Origin: Sinorhizobium psoraleae
GTDB lineage: Bacteria; Pseudomonadota; Alphaproteobacteria; Rhizobiales; Rhizobiaceae
Assembly: GCF_013283645.1 (NCBI RefSeq)
Contig: NZ_JABEKV010000009.1
Coordinates: 45,450-109,449 of the forward strand
DNA length: 64,000 nt
Direction: 5' to 3'
In this document: positions 33,941 to 42,744 of the stretch, piece by piece
Layout of the letters: every line of letters begins with the position of its first letter
How positions within the stretch are numbered: the first letter of the stretch is position 1
The notes under the pieces: generated by a model
What the model saw: the letters and a program-made list of their open reading frames with translations, nothing else
Database searches by the model: none
What the model was told of the DNA's origin: nothing
Translations under genes and position numbers: made by a program

Positions 33941-34963
33941 GTGTATCATAGTTGGCTTGATCGTTGGGACGAGCGGCGGGCGCGGCGCGGCGAAGAAGGG
34001 AAAGGAAGAACGGCCCTCACCCTTGACGCGGAACGCGCCTTTCCAGGTGCGGAGAAGATAACAAGTCTCGAGGAGTTTTGTGTTCTTGCCGACCAGGCCG
34101 TGGCTAATCCGGCCTTCTTCGATGAGCCGAGTCGGAGCGATCAAGGCTTTCAAGGGCAAGATGGGTGGCTTAAATTTCCATCGGACATTTCCACGGACGT
34201 TGAAGAGAACAACATCGTCTGGGCAAAAATCGCAGATAGCGGGTCCTTCGATCGGGTATTGGTGATTTTTCACCACTGGAATGCCAGCTCCCGAAATCGC
34301 CAGATCGCCAGCTTTTTCTCGAAGCGTGGCATCACGGTCGTCGAGATTGCTATGCCCTATCACTTCGAGCGCAGCCGCCCTGGTTCCCTGCACGCCGATT
34401 ATATGCTTAGCGCCAACCTTGGTCGAACGATCCAATCCGTAAGGCAGGCAGTATTGGACGGCCGAAAGCTCATTCGTTGGTTGAAGCGCGAAGGCTATCG
34501 AGACATTTCGGTCCTCGGTATGAGCTTGGGTTCGTGGGTCGCTGGATTGATCGCAGCGCATGACCCGGCCGTGTCAAAAGCCTCGTTATTTCTGACGGCG
34601 GGAAGCCTGGCCGACATGGTTTGGACGGGTCGCGCGACACGAGCAATACGCGACAGTCTTGCGCCTGAGATTGATCTGACCGTTCTCCGAAGGGCTTGGG
34701 GGCCGCTCAATTTGGGGAATTACGCACAGCGTCTGGCGCGGCCGGATCTCGCTCTGCACGTTGTCTTGGCCAAGAGAGACAAGGTGGTGTTGCCAGAGCT
34801 ATCGGCGAGCTTCATGCAGAAGCTGGAGGACACCGGCGCTCGGCCAAATATCTTGGAATTAAACTGTGGGCACTATTCGCTCGCCATGCCGCCCCACATT
34901 TTGTTGGCCGGTTTGAGCCTGAAGCGGTTTCTATCGAGTCCTGATAAGGGCCGACGAACATGA
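33941..34963 (+). CDS. Alpha/beta hydrolase (ABHD18-like)
   Basis: A 340-residue hydrolase. Nucleophile elbow GMSLGSWVAG (GxSxG) near residue 188; LVIFHHWNASSRNRQIASFFSKRGITVVEIAMPYH precedes it; the catalytic His is likely in LNCGHYSLAMPP near residue 310. It starts with GTG shortly after the RcgA-like stop. Family resemblance is to the alpha/beta-hydrolase domain 18 group, esterases of unknown substrate. The role on the plasmid is unknown. Confidence 0.75.
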   Translation: MYHSWLDRWDERRARRGEEGKGRTALTLDAERAFPGAEKITSLEEFCVLADQAVANPAFFDEPSRSDQGFQGQDGWLKFPSDISTDVEENNIVWAKIADSGSFDRVLVIFHHWNASSRNRQIASFFSKRGITVVEIAMPYHFERSRPGSLHADYMLSANLGRTIQSVRQAVLDGRKLIRWLKREGYRDISVLGMSLGSWVAGLIAAHDPAVSKASLFLTAGSLADMVWTGRATRAIRDSLAPEIDLTVLRRAWGPLNLGNYAQRLARPDLALHVVLAKRDKVVLPELSASFMQKLEDTGARPNILELNCGHYSLAMPPHILLAGLSLKRFLSSPDKGRRT

Positions 34964-35048
34964 TCTGGGCGTCCGCGTCCGTTTAGGCCGCGGCTACCGG
35001 CGACTTTCATATGGATACTTTTAAGCAAATGCTGTTGAAATAGAGAGC

Positions 35049-36122
35049 ATGGCAAAAGGCACGCGTCCGCCTCGCTCGAAACCGCTCCTCACCGATGAGA
35101 GCGGCCAGCTTCAAAGTCGCCGTGTCCGGAAACGGAACCCGGCGCAACCCGCCCTGCCCTTCGATCCCATGCCGGATCGCGTGGAACCCGCCCTGGCTTT
35201 GCTGAAGCAACGCCCACCGGCAACAGGCTATAACTGGGAAATCAAATGGGACGGGTATCGAATTCACGTCCACGTCGAGACCGGTCGGATCCGTGTTCTA
35301 ACCAGAGGCGGATACGACTGGTCGCATCGATTTCCCTCAATTGTTGACGCGGCTCGTGAACTGGGACCTGCGTCAATGATTTTGGATGGCGAGGCCTGCC
35401 TATTCGATGAACAAGGCCGCTCGGATTTCAACTTGTTGCAATCCAGCCTGGGTGCGGTCGGCCGACGGAGCGGCAACCTCGTATCGCCCGCAACCATGAT
35501 GGCCTTCGACCTGATCTATTTCGACGGCCACGATCTGCGAGGGCTGGAATACGACTCTCGCCGCCATCTGCTCGAAGACCTGCTGCAGGGGAAGGAAAGC
35601 GCGATCCGGCTTTCTGATGAGATCGACGCTGATCCTGTCGAGTTGCTGGACCACGCTTGCAGGTTGGGCTTGGAAGGGATCGTAGGGAAGAAACGCGACA
35701 GCGTTTATCGATCCGGCAGAACGGACGACTGGATCAAATGCAAATGCGTCCAAAGCGAAGCATTCTTCATTGTCGGGTATGAGCCTTCCGTCGGCGCTTT
35801 CGGCGGCTTCCGCTCTCTTCAACTTGCGGCCTATCGAGGCGATGATCTGCGCTACGTGGGCAGCGTAGGAATTGGATTCAAAGAGCGGGCGTCGCTCGCG
35901 TTGCGCACGTCCATGGACAAGCTGCCGTGGAAGCGAAGGCAGCCGCCGGTGCCATATTCAGGCAAGCGTAAAGTTGTATGGATTCAGCCGACGCTTATTG
36001 CGGAGATTGAATACAGGGCCTGGACCTCCGATAACAAGTTGCGCCATGGATCCTACAAAGGCTTGCGGGAGGTCCAGGACAATGCCGAGGTCTACCGGCT
36101 GGGCGAAAATGAGGGAACATGA
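35049..36122 (+). CDS. ligD: ATP-dependent DNA ligase, LigD ligase-domain type
   Basis: A 357-residue ligase. The adenylated Lys is in EIKWDGYRIHV (near residue 66); ILDGEACLFDEQGRSDFNLLQ and MMAFDLIYFDG are nucleotidyltransferase motifs; EGIVGKKRDSVYRSGRTDDWIKCKC is motif IV-V. The C-terminal OB domain ends with IEYRAWTSDNKLRHGSYKGLRE. It has only the ligase part of LigD, lacking polymerase and phosphoesterase domains. These stand-alone ligases occur on rhizobial replicons, where they act with Ku in end joining; no ku gene is in the window. Confidence 0.92.
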   Translation: MAKGTRPPRSKPLLTDESGQLQSRRVRKRNPAQPALPFDPMPDRVEPALALLKQRPPATGYNWEIKWDGYRIHVHVETGRIRVLTRGGYDWSHRFPSIVDAARELGPASMILDGEACLFDEQGRSDFNLLQSSLGAVGRRSGNLVSPATMMAFDLIYFDGHDLRGLEYDSRRHLLEDLLQGKESAIRLSDEIDADPVELLDHACRLGLEGIVGKKRDSVYRSGRTDDWIKCKCVQSEAFFIVGYEPSVGAFGGFRSLQLAAYRGDDLRYVGSVGIGFKERASLALRTSMDKLPWKRRQPPVPYSGKRKVVWIQPTLIAEIEYRAWTSDNKLRHGSYKGLREVQDNAEVYRLGENEGT

Positions 36123-36128
36123 GGGGGC

Positions 36129-36848
36129 TCACGACTCGGTGTCTCCGGCAAAGCAGAGGCTTTTCAGTTCTGCAAACTGGCTCTCTTGCCGCGATTCGAG
36201 ATTCGCCAATGTTCCAACATGGTTGCGCCCAGCCATCCAAGCGTCGATTGATGTCGTGACCGGCTTGTCGCAGCGTTGCTTCAACGCATCTAAAATTTTC
36301 GAATGGATGTTGGCATTTTCATAGTCGAGATGATGCTTCATCGCGTATTCGCGCGAGCGCAATGATCGCAAAAGATCATCTCGTTCACTGCCGCGTTCGT
36401 AGGTGATCTTATTCTTTGTCAACAGCTTTTTGAGGTCCCTCCAAGTTTCTTCCAACGGCGATTCATCCAGATATTGGCAGAGCTTAAAACCGTCCGCGCT
36501 CAGTCTGTCTTCGAAATCTTGTAAATCCTTAACAAACGTTCGTCCCTCATCGGTGATCTGCAAAATTTTGTGCGGGGAGGTCGAAACGATCCTGATGAAC
36601 GATGAGCGATAAAAATGTCTGTCCGCATCGAGGCGGTCGCAAGCATTCTGGACGATCTGATGCCACATCGGCGCTCCACTTCGGAGAGCATTCCCCGCGG
36701 CATCCTGGTCGCTCCATGGGCGAGGTTTGCTAACTTCAATGAGTTCTTTGATTTCGCGAACAGTCGCTTGACCTTTTCGCTCGTCAATCAGAATCCGCAA
36801 CGTAAGAAGCAGCGCTTCTTCTTCTTTCAATTTCGGCACATACGACAT
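36129..36848 (-). CDS. Hypothetical protein with winged-helix-like N-terminal half
   Basis: A 239-residue protein (MSYVPKLKEEEALLLTLRIL...). The pattern EIKELIEVSKPRPWSDQDAAGNALRSGAPMWHQIVQNACDRLDAD...ITDEGRTFVKDL resembles the winged-helix module found before restriction-type nucleases. No catalytic motif is visible in the C-terminal half, which is long, charged helix. The ATG at 36848 has a weak RBS; the frame is open further upstream. AT-richer than neighbours and convergent with the ligase gene (6-bp gap). Confidence 0.55.
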   Translation of the reverse strand: MSYVPKLKEEEALLLTLRILIDERKGQATVREIKELIEVSKPRPWSDQDAAGNALRSGAPMWHQIVQNACDRLDADRHFYRSSFIRIVSTSPHKILQITDEGRTFVKDLQDFEDRLSADGFKLCQYLDESPLEETWRDLKKLLTKNKITYERGSERDDLLRSLRSREYAMKHHLDYENANIHSKILDALKQRCDKPVTTSIDAWMAGRNHVGTLANLESRQESQFAELKSLCFAGDTES

Positions 36849-37332
36849 TCCGCGCCCCCATATTCTACTAGCGGATAAGAGATCAAATCCGGCGAGCAAA
36901 CAAGGCGCGAATGCCCTGGCGCCACCATGGCTTCTTATCTGGCCGACAACATCCGGTTTTTGGCGCATTCCGGCAGAGGCGGCGAATAGAGATCAGCGCG
37001 GTAGCTGACCCAAAATCCAACGATTTCCGTTTTTGTTGCCGCAGCCCAAGCACCTCAGGCGGGATTGCAGAGAATGAAGCATTGCATTGCCCCATTTTCG
37101 TCGCAGCTCGTATCGGTCGATCCACCCTTCCCGCTCGCATGAGGGACAGCTACCGCCCAGGGTATGCCACTGCGGAAGATCATCGACAGCCGTACCTAGC
37201 GGGTCTTGGACAGGCCCGATATACGTGATCGCATCCCTGCTCGGCCGACCGATTTCAATGCCGCGACGATGTTTCATCGTTCCACATTTGTTCGCACCCG
37301 GGCAGGGTGTCAAGGCGACGGAGAGGGGGCAA
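36849..37332. other. Intergenic stretch, no gene seen
   Basis: 484 bp between divergent genes at 36848 and 37333. Overlapping frames on both strands are long but lack ribosome-binding sites and disagree with each other. It must hold both promoters. I see no repeat or operator. Confidence 0.4.
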
Positions 37333-37806
37333 ATGGAATTCGAGGGAAAGACCACGGCCGAGCTGTTGACGATGCATGCGGCTATCATGGAAGAGCTGCG
37401 CGGCCGAAATGTCCTCAGGAGCGCCAACAACCCGACCGGGGACCTGGCCGAATACCTCTTCTGCGCCGCTTTCGGCTGGCAGCAGGCCGCGAATTCAGTC
37501 AAGGGGTATGACGCGCTCGACGGCGCTGGAATCAGATATCAGGTGAAAGGCCGCCGTATCCATCAGCGCAACAAATCCCGGCAGCTCTCCGCGATCCGTG
37601 ACCTGGATGGTTTCGACGTCCTTGCCGTCGTTCTATTCGGCGATGACTACCAGATCGTCAGGGCAGCGCTGATTCCGGCCGCCACGGTCAAGGAAAAGGC
37701 CGTCTACATCGCACACACCAACAGCCACAAATTCCTGGCAAGGGATGGCGTCTGGGAAGTTGCCGGTGTCATGGACGTGACGGATAGGCTTCGACAGGTA
37801 CCGTGA
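37333..37806 (+). CDS. Hypothetical protein, PD-(D/E)XK-nuclease-like
   Basis: A 157-residue soluble protein. The pattern GDLAEYLFCAAFGWQQAANSVKGYDALDGAGIRYQVKGRR has the E...D...x-V-K order of restriction-endonuclease-like folds, with Gln in the (D/E) position (QVK). ATG 37333 has GAGAGGGGG upstream; the longer frame from 37087 is not supported. A DUF6998-type family is possible. I give only the fold as inference. Confidence 0.6.
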   Translation: MEFEGKTTAELLTMHAAIMEELRGRNVLRSANNPTGDLAEYLFCAAFGWQQAANSVKGYDALDGAGIRYQVKGRRIHQRNKSRQLSAIRDLDGFDVLAVVLFGDDYQIVRAALIPAATVKEKAVYIAHTNSHKFLARDGVWEVAGVMDVTDRLRQVP

Positions 37807-37873
37807 GCCGTCAGCTCGCGTTCAAAAATGTTGCTCGGTCGCGCGAAAATTTGGGCGCCAGACTCACACAACG

Positions 37874-38077
37874 CTATCGGCGCTTTTTCAGGTCAGGAAA
37901 TGGGTCCCGCCCCATTGCCTTTGCGATCTTCCGCCAGGCCAGTCCGCCCATGCCAGGTATCCGCAGAATCTCGACTGTAGACAGGTGTTGCATGTCGTCA
38001 ACGACCTCGTATCCGAGCTGGTTGAGCTCAGTGAGGAGCCAAGGTTTAAGTTTCAAGTCCGAGAGTTTCGTATCCAT
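37874..38077 (-). CDS. Small helix-hairpin-helix protein (RpoA-CTD-like)
   Basis: A 67-residue protein (MDTKLSDLKLKPWLLTELNQLGYE...). The segment ELNQLGYEVVDDMQHLSTVEILRIPGMGGLAWRKIAKAMGR has the helix-hairpin-helix spacing seen in RNA-polymerase alpha C-terminal domains (L-x-x-x-G-x-x-x-V-x-D-L). It may bind DNA or be a small regulator. Ends an apparent four-gene minus-strand group with two XRE regulators. Confidence 0.6.
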   Translation of the reverse strand: MDTKLSDLKLKPWLLTELNQLGYEVVDDMQHLSTVEILRIPGMGGLAWRKIAKAMGRDPFPDLKKRR

Positions 38078-38172
38078 GCGGCGATAAAATCACCCCTTGC
38101 AGCGGCCGGCAATTGTAGAATCATGCAAGCTTGGAGTCGGCGCGCTCGTCGCAAAGGCAGGGGATGATCTAT

Positions 38173-38598
38173 TCATCCCATTCCTTCGCCGAGGGCCTTC
38201 AAGACCCCAAGAGCCCGTTTCCGAACGGTGGCATCCTCAATGCGAGTGAACGTCCGAATGAGCTCAATCCCTTCATCGCTGGTGGCGAACTTTATGATTT
38301 CCGCGTGGAGGCGGACTTTCGGATCGGCGCTGATCTCGCCGGCGTCGTCGGGCATCTCATCGAAAAAGTGGGAAACCGGGGCTTGCAGGGCAACTGCGAT
38401 CAGTTGAAGGCGGCTTGCTCCCACGCGATTGATGCCCTTTTCGTATTTCTGCACCTGCTGATACGTCACACCGATCGCGCCGGCTAACTTCTCCTGTGAG
38501 ATTTTCATTTCGAGTCGCCGCGCGCGAAGGCGACGGCCGACGTGAACATCGACAGGATTGATCTTCTCAGGCGTTGCGTTCGGATGGCGGCTTAGCAT
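38173..38598 (-). CDS. XRE-family helix-turn-helix regulator
   Basis: A 141-residue regulator. The HTH lies at about residues 18-75 (VGRRLRARRLEMKISQEKLAGAIGVTYQQVQKYEKGINRVGASRLQLIAVAL). A C-terminal helix follows (about 105-140), as in rhizobial XRE proteins of this size. ATG 38598 is preferred to a start at 38679 because homology begins here. Target unknown. Confidence 0.85.
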   Translation of the reverse strand: MLSRHPNATPEKINPVDVHVGRRLRARRLEMKISQEKLAGAIGVTYQQVQKYEKGINRVGASRLQLIAVALQAPVSHFFDEMPDDAGEISADPKVRLHAEIIKFATSDEGIELIRTFTRIEDATVRKRALGVLKALGEGMG

Positions 38599-38630
38599 CA
38601 GCTCTCCTCGTGCCGTTTCGAATTGCGTGA

Positions 38631-38882
38631 TCAATTGACTGGCGGCGAGCCGGGATCGTGATGCCGGCCTAGCGAGCATAGGTAGATGGCGATTTCCCGC
38701 AGGAGATGGTCACGATCGCCATATCTTTCCTTGATGCGGGCCAGCTTCGGCCCTGCGATCTCATATTCTTCATCTGATAGGTCGGCATCCCCGACGACGT
38801 ATCCATCGTGACCGATCGCGCAGATGTCGCAACCCGTCGCAATGACGTCATCTACAAATGCCGGAATCTCCGCTTCCAGCAT
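38631..38882 (-). CDS. Hypothetical protein (start uncertain)
   Basis: An 83-residue protein from ATG 38882 (MLEAEIPAFVDDVIATGCDICAIGHDGYVVGD...), or 115 residues from 38978. Either start overlaps the 3' end of the upstream XRE gene (by 35 or 131 bp), so one of the two genes may have a misread end. The sequence is acidic and well composed (DEEYEIAGPKLARIKERYGDRDHLLREIAIYLCSLG). It could be an effector or partner regulated by the XRE pair. Function unknown. Confidence 0.5.
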   Translation of the reverse strand: MLEAEIPAFVDDVIATGCDICAIGHDGYVVGDADLSDEEYEIAGPKLARIKERYGDRDHLLREIAIYLCSLGRHHDPGSPPVN

Positions 38883-39465
38883 GAGCCGCTTGTCCTGGTG
38901 CGTTCCTATGTTCTGCCCCTCCTTGTAAAGGATCAGCAACGGTAGGAAGAGATGGCGCGGCTGGCGCCGCGCCATCATTATCGCCGCCGTTGCTGTTGCT
39001 CTTGATGTTCGTTTGGGACTCTATCCGACTGAGCAAGCTGAGAACGTCACGCAACGTTTCCTCGTCGAAGGTCCGCAGCTTTTCGATAGAAGCCAACAGA
39101 AGGGCCGCCGCAGTATCGGTCTTGCCCCACAAATGGGGAGCGGCCGGCGACAGCATCTCTTCCGGACTTGCGCCAAGGACCTCACAGAGATGGACGAGTC
39201 TGCTAACGGTGAGGCGGGAAACGTTATTTTCGTAACGCTCATAAACCCGCTCGCTAAGACCAAGCATGGTCGCCAGTTTCTTCCGGGCCAATCGTCGCCT
39301 GTCGCGGGCTTGCCGGAGGCCGATGCTGATTTGCCCTTCAAGTTCGGCGCTGAGAATAATCTGACCGTCGAATGGTTTGCGATAGATCGATTTGCCAATC
39401 AGAGGATCGTCTATTTGCTGCAAACCGAGATCCAAAATCCACTGCTCGAGAGACGGCCCTGCCAT
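38848..39465 (-). CDS. XRE-family regulator, paralogue of the 56.5-kb regulator
   Basis: A 205-residue protein with an HTH at about residues 50-105 (LRQARDRRRLARKKLATMLGLSERVYERYENNVSRLTVSRLVHLCEVLGASPEEML), followed by AAPHLWGKT. The same HTH and AAPHLWGKT tail occur in the protein at 56532-57002, so the two are paralogues. The last ~45 residues (PAAPSLPTVADPLQGGAEHRNAPGQ...) have no counterpart there and overlap the next gene, which may mean a frameshift or a true extended tail. Confidence 0.75.
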   Translation of the reverse strand: MAGPSLEQWILDLGLQQIDDPLIGKSIYRKPFDGQIILSAELEGQISIGLRQARDRRRLARKKLATMLGLSERVYERYENNVSRLTVSRLVHLCEVLGASPEEMLSPAAPHLWGKTDTAAALLLASIEKLRTFDEETLRDVLSLLSRIESQTNIKSNSNGGDNDGAAPAAPSLPTVADPLQGGAEHRNAPGQAAHAGSGDSGICR

Positions 39466-39905
39466 TCGTCCTGCCGATTATAACTAGAGGTATGGACCTC
39501 TCTAACCCAAACGGTTGTATTTGGGGAGACCCTAAAACGCCACAGACGGAATCAATTTGGCGCATCGCTGACGCGAGCCCGCTCTATGCCTGCGGCACGA
39601 AGCCCGCTGAAAAGCGGTCTTCGCCCATGCGGGTAACGATCGGTTGCGCAAGAGTCGCTACGCAGTCGCCTCCTTGACTGCATCAATTTGCCTCTAAATC
39701 CCGTTTACAGACCCCCTCAAAATCAGCATATTGCCTGCCAGAAAACACCAATCACGGGTTGGTGCATGACAAGTCGCTAGCCCTTCTTGTCATGCACCGC
39801 GGGGGCCGTCCTGATCTATGAGGCAGGGCGGCCCTTTCCATATCTGAAATGGCGGCCCGGCGGCCGACTCTGTCTTCCTGAAGGAGGGAAAGAGGGCGCC
39901 GCCCT
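39466..39905. other. Intergenic stretch between divergent operons
   Basis: 440 bp. It holds the promoter of the minus-strand XRE group and the start of the leader of the gene at 40168. The pair CGGGTTGGTGCATGACAAG / CTTGTCATGCACC around 39756-39801 is an inverted repeat of about 12 bp and could be an operator or terminator. No gene is seen. Confidence 0.45.
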
Positions 39906-40167
39906 CTCTCCCTCACAAGGGAAAAAACGGTCTCCCCGTCCTTCCTCCCCTCGCCTTCGGCTCGCTCCGTGCAGGATCGACGCGGATCCGCACGTGCGGA
40001 TTTTGCGTCGCCCCTTCGGCTCATGCCTCGGGCGGGCGAACCCCCTCCGTTTTGTTCCCTTGCCTCCCTCTCTCCCGCTGCTCCGCGCGAACTCGGGGAG
40101 CAGGAGCGGGGCTCCTGCCCCTCGGGCAGACGCTAGACCGCTTCGCGGAAAGGAAAGGGCTAGAACA
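39906..40167 (+). repeat. GC-rich leader repeat, copy 2 (long)
   Basis: A ~260-bp non-coding leader that aligns with 47937-48197. Shared blocks include CCCCGTCCTTCC, GTGCAGGATCGACGCGGATCCGCA, TGCGTCGCCCCTTCGG and CTCGGGGAGCAGGAGCGGGG. The palindrome GCAGGAGC-ggg-GCTCCTGC lies at 40100-40118 and the repeat ends at AGACCGCTTCGCGGAAA just before the RBS of the next gene. Conservation upstream of unrelated genes suggests a structured 5' leader or a promoter module. Confidence 0.8.
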
Positions 40168-40623
40168 ATGATGCGCGTGAACACTGCTTATCTGCTGGAC
40201 CCGGAGACCACGATTTTTAGGCCGGTGGAGCTTCCGGTCGATACGGGTATCCGGCCGATTTATGACTTAATCGGTTGCCGACTGCTTGAAGTCGTACGGT
40301 TTGACGAGCGGCACACGCTTTTCGTCGACGAGGACGGATTGCGGGATGGGCTAACCGCCTTCACCATCTTCGAAGGTTTCCCGCAGCCGATCGCCGGCAA
40401 GATCGTGCTCGTGGGGGGCGATGGCAGCACCCCGTACACCTCCCCCCTCATCAGCCTTGAAGATGCGGCAAAGCATTTCAAATGCTGCCGCCCGGTTCTG
40501 GACCCGGTGTTTGCCAAGGCCGATGAGATTTCGGCCGGTGGCATCATCATCGCCGGCGCGCTCGCAGGCCTGCAATGCCGCATCGAGCGCCGCGCGCCTG
40601 TCCTAGTCGAAGGAGAGGCATGA
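40168..40623 (+). CDS. DUF3846-type plasmid accessory protein
   Basis: A 151-residue protein. IYDLIGCRLLEVVRFDERHTLFVDEDGLRDGLTAFTIFEGF matches the DUF3846 pattern of small plasmid and phage proteins of unknown function. Starts at ATG 40168 (or the next ATG, 40171), with GGAAAGG upstream, right after the leader repeat. Overlaps the next gene by 4 bp. Confidence 0.7.
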   Translation: MMRVNTAYLLDPETTIFRPVELPVDTGIRPIYDLIGCRLLEVVRFDERHTLFVDEDGLRDGLTAFTIFEGFPQPIAGKIVLVGGDGSTPYTSPLISLEDAAKHFKCCRPVLDPVFAKADEISAGGIIIAGALAGLQCRIERRAPVLVEGEA

Positions 40624-41621
40624 TGAAAATCGCAGCACTCGAAAACAACATCCTAGCCATCGTCGCAGGAACCTTCGCCGCAACCATTGCGGCGGAGGAC
40701 ATCGAGGCGAAGTTTCACGCCCTCACCCATTTTCCCGACCGGCGCACGAAGGCCGAGCTTTCAGAGCTTGCGGAGCGGTTGAACCAATTCGCCGCTTACG
40801 TTGCCGAGCTTTGGGACAAAGCCTGCGTTCCGATTCCGGAACCGGATATTGAAGCTTTCGCCCGCCGTCACGTCGAATTGACGCGGCGCTATTGGGCGGC
40901 GGAAGGCCGTTGCATGAACTGGTTTGTCACCGGCCCTGCCCGCTTTCCCGTCGCCCGCAATGAAAAGCGGATGAAGATTGCCGATGCGCGCCGCGCCGAC
41001 CTGAAGGCGCACGAGGCGACGGCTCGCAAGGCAGTGAAGCGGAAGGCGTTCCCGCATGTCACCGATGATGAGCCGATCCGTTCCGGAGATCCAGTGGCCT
41101 TGCAGAGGATCATGACGCGCATCGAGGAGACGGCGCTTGCCATCGACCGGATGAAAGCCGCGAACGCGATCATCCGGCGGATGGAAAAGGACCTCGCCAG
41201 CGAAGAGGACATGATTGCCACCGTCGCCGCGAACACCGGACTTTCCGCCGAAACCGCAGCCAGCGGCATCAAACTAGCACCGTGGCAGTCCCGGCGCGGT
41301 TTCACCACGACCAACAGCCGTGCCGAGCTTCGCCGCCTGCAGCAGCGCCTTGCTGTCCTCGCAAGGATGAAGGAGCGCGGCACCCAAAGCCAGGAGGTCG
41401 AGACGAACGCTGGAGCCGTCGAGGTCAAGGAGAACGCCGATATCGCGCGTATCCAGTTGATCTTTCCCGGCAAGCCGGACGACCCGACGCGGCGCGTGTT
41501 GAAGGCGAACGGCTTCCGCTGGTCGCCGTCGCAAGGAGCTTGGCAACGGCACTTGAACGAGTCCGGACGCTACGCCGCCCAGCGCGTGTTGAAGACGATC
41601 AGCGGCGCCAACGCCGCCTGA
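40620..41621 (+). CDS. Conserved plasmid/phage protein, function unknown
   Basis: A 333-residue helical protein; AAGGAG lies 5 bases before ATG 40620. Long coiled stretches at about residues 100-160 and 190-240 (QRIMTRIEETALAIDRMKAANAIIRRMEKDLASEED). A C-terminal module IQLIFPGKPDDPTRRVLKANGFRWSPSQGAWQRHLNESGRYAAQRVL is common at the ends of plasmid and phage proteins that otherwise carry anti-restriction or DNA-metabolism domains. Role unknown. Confidence 0.7.
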   Translation: MMKIAALENNILAIVAGTFAATIAAEDIEAKFHALTHFPDRRTKAELSELAERLNQFAAYVAELWDKACVPIPEPDIEAFARRHVELTRRYWAAEGRCMNWFVTGPARFPVARNEKRMKIADARRADLKAHEATARKAVKRKAFPHVTDDEPIRSGDPVALQRIMTRIEETALAIDRMKAANAIIRRMEKDLASEEDMIATVAANTGLSAETAASGIKLAPWQSRRGFTTTNSRAELRRLQQRLAVLARMKERGTQSQEVETNAGAVEVKENADIARIQLIFPGKPDDPTRRVLKANGFRWSPSQGAWQRHLNESGRYAAQRVLKTISGANAA

Positions 41622-41654
41622 TCAACCGCCCCTATTCGAAGGAAGGACATTCCG

Positions 41655-42101
41655 ATGACCCAGGCAATCTATTTCGTGATGGAGTTTCATGGCACGGGCG
41701 ACCCCTATTTCGGCGGAACCGCTGCCGATTGGGCGCTCTACAAGACCGAGGACGGCGGGCACGCTTTCATCAGCGCCGCCGACGCGCAGCGCCGGAAACT
41801 GGTCACGGCCTATTATCCGACCACGACGGAGGCAGAACAGGCCGGAACCGAAGCGAGCACACGGAAAGGGCGGATTTCCGCTCTTCCAGCCAAGCTACGG
41901 CCCGACCTGCCAACCGGGCAGATTTCATGGATTGTCGGCAACAAGCACGTCGGCGAGGACGATAGCGACCTTGCAGAGGATATGGCCGACAGGGCGAAAC
42001 GGGCGGGTGCAACCGATTCTGACATGGTGGCGCAAATTGTCGCCTATGCCCTTGCCTGCCATCGCGCCAATCAGGCGCTTGTCGCTCACTTCCGGCTGTA
42101 G
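41655..42101 (+). CDS. Hypothetical plasmid protein
   Basis: A 148-residue soluble protein, ATG with GGAAGGA upstream. It starts MTQAIYFVMEFHGTGDPYFGG and has WALYKTEDGGHAFISAADAQRRKLVTAYYPTTTEAEQAGTEA, a mixed alpha/beta composition. Follows the 333-aa gene by 33 bp and is likely in the same operon. No family recognised. Confidence 0.6.
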   Translation: MTQAIYFVMEFHGTGDPYFGGTAADWALYKTEDGGHAFISAADAQRRKLVTAYYPTTTEAEQAGTEASTRKGRISALPAKLRPDLPTGQISWIVGNKHVGEDDSDLAEDMADRAKRAGATDSDMVAQIVAYALACHRANQALVAHFRL

Positions 42102-42145
42102 GGGCGCGGACATGCGACTCGCGCCGCAGCGTCGACGTTTTCGAC

Positions 42146-42397
42146 ATGCCGTCGGGCACGGGCGGAAGCTTCACGGTTTCCGTTGTCGAGGAGGTTGCTG
42201 CCGATAGAGTGCGGGTGCGCGTCTGGTACGGACGCGCACCCGCACTCGGTTGGGAGGCTTGGAAGGATTGGGATGGCTACACTTTCGAGGCGGAGCGAGC
42301 CGCCCTCACCAACCAGCGGACTATGCCGCTTTTCAGAACGAGGCCGCGCCGACGGCGCGGCCTTCACCGAACAGGCCACGAGAGGAGCCAGCATTGA
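42146..42397 (+). CDS. Possible small protein overlying a palindrome
   Basis: The frame encodes MPSGTGGSFTVSVVEEVAAD... with plausible beta-rich composition for about 55 residues (VRVRVWYGRAPALGWEAWKDWDGYTFEAERAAL). The tail becomes Arg/His-rich as if out of frame. No ribosome-binding site precedes the ATG. It runs straight through the 17-bp inverted repeat at 42207-42247. It could be a gene that starts further upstream, or a remnant. Confidence 0.3.
   Translation: MPSGTGGSFTVSVVEEVAADRVRVRVWYGRAPALGWEAWKDWDGYTFEAERAALTNQRTMPLFRTRPRRRRGLHRTGHERSQH
42207..42247. repeat. Perfect 17-bp inverted repeat
   Basis: GAGTGCGGGTGCGCGTC (42207-42223) is repeated in perfect inversion at 42231-42247, with a 7-base loop. 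There is no T-tract after it, so it is not a classical terminator. It lies inside a weakly supported open frame. Confidence 0.7.
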
Positions 42398-42699
42398 GCC
42401 GCTATACTGTTGCAGTGAAATCCGCGACCAAGGCCGACCCGGAAGCCACGATCGGCTATGACCGGCCTTTAAGGACCTTCTTTTTGCAGGCGTTTCCGGA
42501 CCCCGAAACCGACGAATGCGCCCTGTGGCTGGGCGGGTTTCTTGAGGAATATCCAAGCTTGGAAGCCATTATCGAAGCCGCGCGGGTGCAAGGCTACGAG
42601 GTTCACGGCCTCACGCGCGAAATGATACTGGCAATGATCAAGGAAGCTGGGCCGCCTTCTCCGCCGAGCCTTGGTGAACGCCTTGGAATTGTCCGTTAG
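42394..42699 (+). CDS. Hypothetical plasmid protein (TTG start)
   Basis: A 101-residue acidic protein (MSRYTVAVKSATKADPEATI...). TTG 42394 has AGGAG 8 bases upstream, while no ATG fits the start of the well-composed region. Contains FFLQAFPDPETDECALWLGGFLEEYPSLEAIIEAARVQGYEVHGL. A structured hairpin follows the stop at 42745-42775. Function unknown. Confidence 0.6.
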   Translation: MSRYTVAVKSATKADPEATIGYDRPLRTFFLQAFPDPETDECALWLGGFLEEYPSLEAIIEAARVQGYEVHGLTREMILAMIKEAGPPSPPSLGERLGIVR

Positions 42700-42744
42700 C
42701 GCGCCGCAATCAGCCTGATCCGCATCGAGCGGACCAAGGCTGAT

